Assembly: GCA_028869395.1 (NCBI GenBank)
Contig: JAGWSE010000272.1
Span: 1-13,076 of the forward strand
Length of the DNA stretch: 13,076 bases
Direction of reading: 5' to 3'
Source of the DNA: Alphaproteobacteria bacterium
Lineage (GTDB): Bacteria; Pseudomonadota; Alphaproteobacteria; Caulobacterales; Caulobacteraceae
Positions within the stretch are counted from its first letter, which is position 1. Every line of letters starts with the position of its first letter. Position numbers and translations under genes: made by a program. The notes beneath the pieces are model-generated. The model ran no database searches. It was given only the letters and a program-made list of their open reading frames with translations, and had not been told where the DNA came from. Below, one piece after another: positions 12,622-13,076 of this stretch.

Positions 12622-13076
12622 ATGGCGGATCCGCATTTCGACGTGGTCATCGTGGGCGCCGGCCTGTCGGGGATCGGCGCGGGCTATCACCTGCAGGCCG
12701 AAGCGCCCGACCGCTCCTACGTGATCCTCGAGGGCCGCGAGGTGATCGGCGGCACCTGGGACCTGTTCCGCTATCCGGGCGTCCGCTCGGACAGCGACAT
12801 GTACACGCTGGGCTACAACTTCAAACCGTGGCGCGAGGCCAAGGCGATCGCCGACGGTCCTTCAATATTGAAATATGTCCGCGACACCGCCCGCGAGCAC
12901 GGCGTCGACCAGCACATCCGCTTCGGCCACCGCGTGACCCGTGCGGCCTGGTCGAGCGCGGACGCCGCCTGGACCGTCGAGGCGAAGACCAGCGACGGCG
13001 CCACGGCCCGGTTCACCTGCCGCTTCCTGTTCCTGTGCGGCGGCTATTACGACTACGAACAGGGCTACGCGCCCGA
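12622..13076 (+). CDS. EthA-like flavin-containing (Baeyer-Villiger-type) monooxygenase, 5' part
   Basis: The gene is cut by the window end after 151 codons. The N-terminus is a Rossmann FAD site, FDVVIVGAGLSGIGAGYHL at 6-24 (GxGxxG), followed by the FAD-binding segment GGTWDLFRYPGVRSDSDMY at 43-61. The TWDLFRYPG/RSDSDMYTLGY form is that of EthA/4-hydroxyacetophenone-type monooxygenases; classical cyclohexanone enzymes have TWYWNRYPG. FLCGGYYDYEQGYAP near residue 137 is also typical of this group. Such enzymes use NADPH, FAD and O2 to oxygenate ketones or sulfur compounds. The ATG at 12622 has GGGAG 5 nt upstream. Codons 81-85 (TCA ATA TTG AAA TAT) are strikingly AT-rich for this genome. It is divergent from tipF with 159 bp between starts. 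Substrate unknown. Confidence 0.92.
   Translation, partial: MADPHFDVVIVGAGLSGIGAGYHLQAEAPDRSYVILEGREVIGGTWDLFRYPGVRSDSDMYTLGYNFKPWREAKAIADGPSILKYVRDTAREHGVDQHIRFGHRVTRAAWSSADAAWTVEAKTSDGATARFTCRFLFLCGGYYDYEQGYAP

Noticed and set aside
1..13076. Mobile element, CRISPR array, tRNA or rRNA
   Set aside because: No transposase or integrase motif, no regularly spaced repeats, and no cloverleaf or rRNA-like sequence was found on either strand.

Overview
The window is very GC-rich and protein-dense, with no stretch over 300 bases lacking a gene. Gene content points to a flagellated alphaproteobacterium of the Caulobacterales (Caulobacter/Phenylobacterium-like). The evidence is a TipF-type membrane EAL protein, a DUF3035 lipoprotein next to lspA, and a MutL carrying its own endonuclease site. 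No RNA gene, insertion sequence, integrase or CRISPR array is visible. The taxonomic call is an inference from gene content.

Layout. (1) 1-1542: two convergent regulator genes. A MerR/TipA-like gene (+) sits behind a textbook MerR-type palindromic promoter, and an unusually long ArsR-family gene lies on the minus strand. Their stop codons share one CTAG. (2) 1600-4485: mutL (-) and a secreted TraB/GumN-like protein (+), divergent across 48 bp. (3) 12462 down to 4519: a seven-gene minus-strand run, read as tipF, HAD class IIA hydrolase, MaoC-like hydratase, ribF, ileS, lspA, DUF3035 lipoprotein. MaoC/ribF and ileS/lspA overlap as ATGA, implying translational coupling. ribF-ileS-lspA is an ancient conserved order. 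(4) 12622 to the end: the 5' part of an EthA-like flavin monooxygenase on the plus strand, divergent from tipF.

How the parts relate. lspA encodes the peptidase that matures lipoproteins, and the next gene encodes a lipoprotein. ribF makes FMN/FAD. tipF is a degenerate-EAL c-di-GMP effector of polar flagellum placement. mutL is mismatch repair. The regulator pair at the left edge has no obvious target inside the window apart from self-regulation.

Most of the window is ordinary housekeeping, and I do not see a multi-gene novel defence or biosynthetic system. The observations most worth a second look are: a strong internal ribosome-binding site that would yield a stand-alone TipAS-like ligand-binding domain; an ArsR protein with an apparent internal duplication in its C-terminal half; a TraB/GumN protein without the family's catalytic-type residues; and short perfect inverted repeats in most intergenic gaps, two of which touch predicted promoters.
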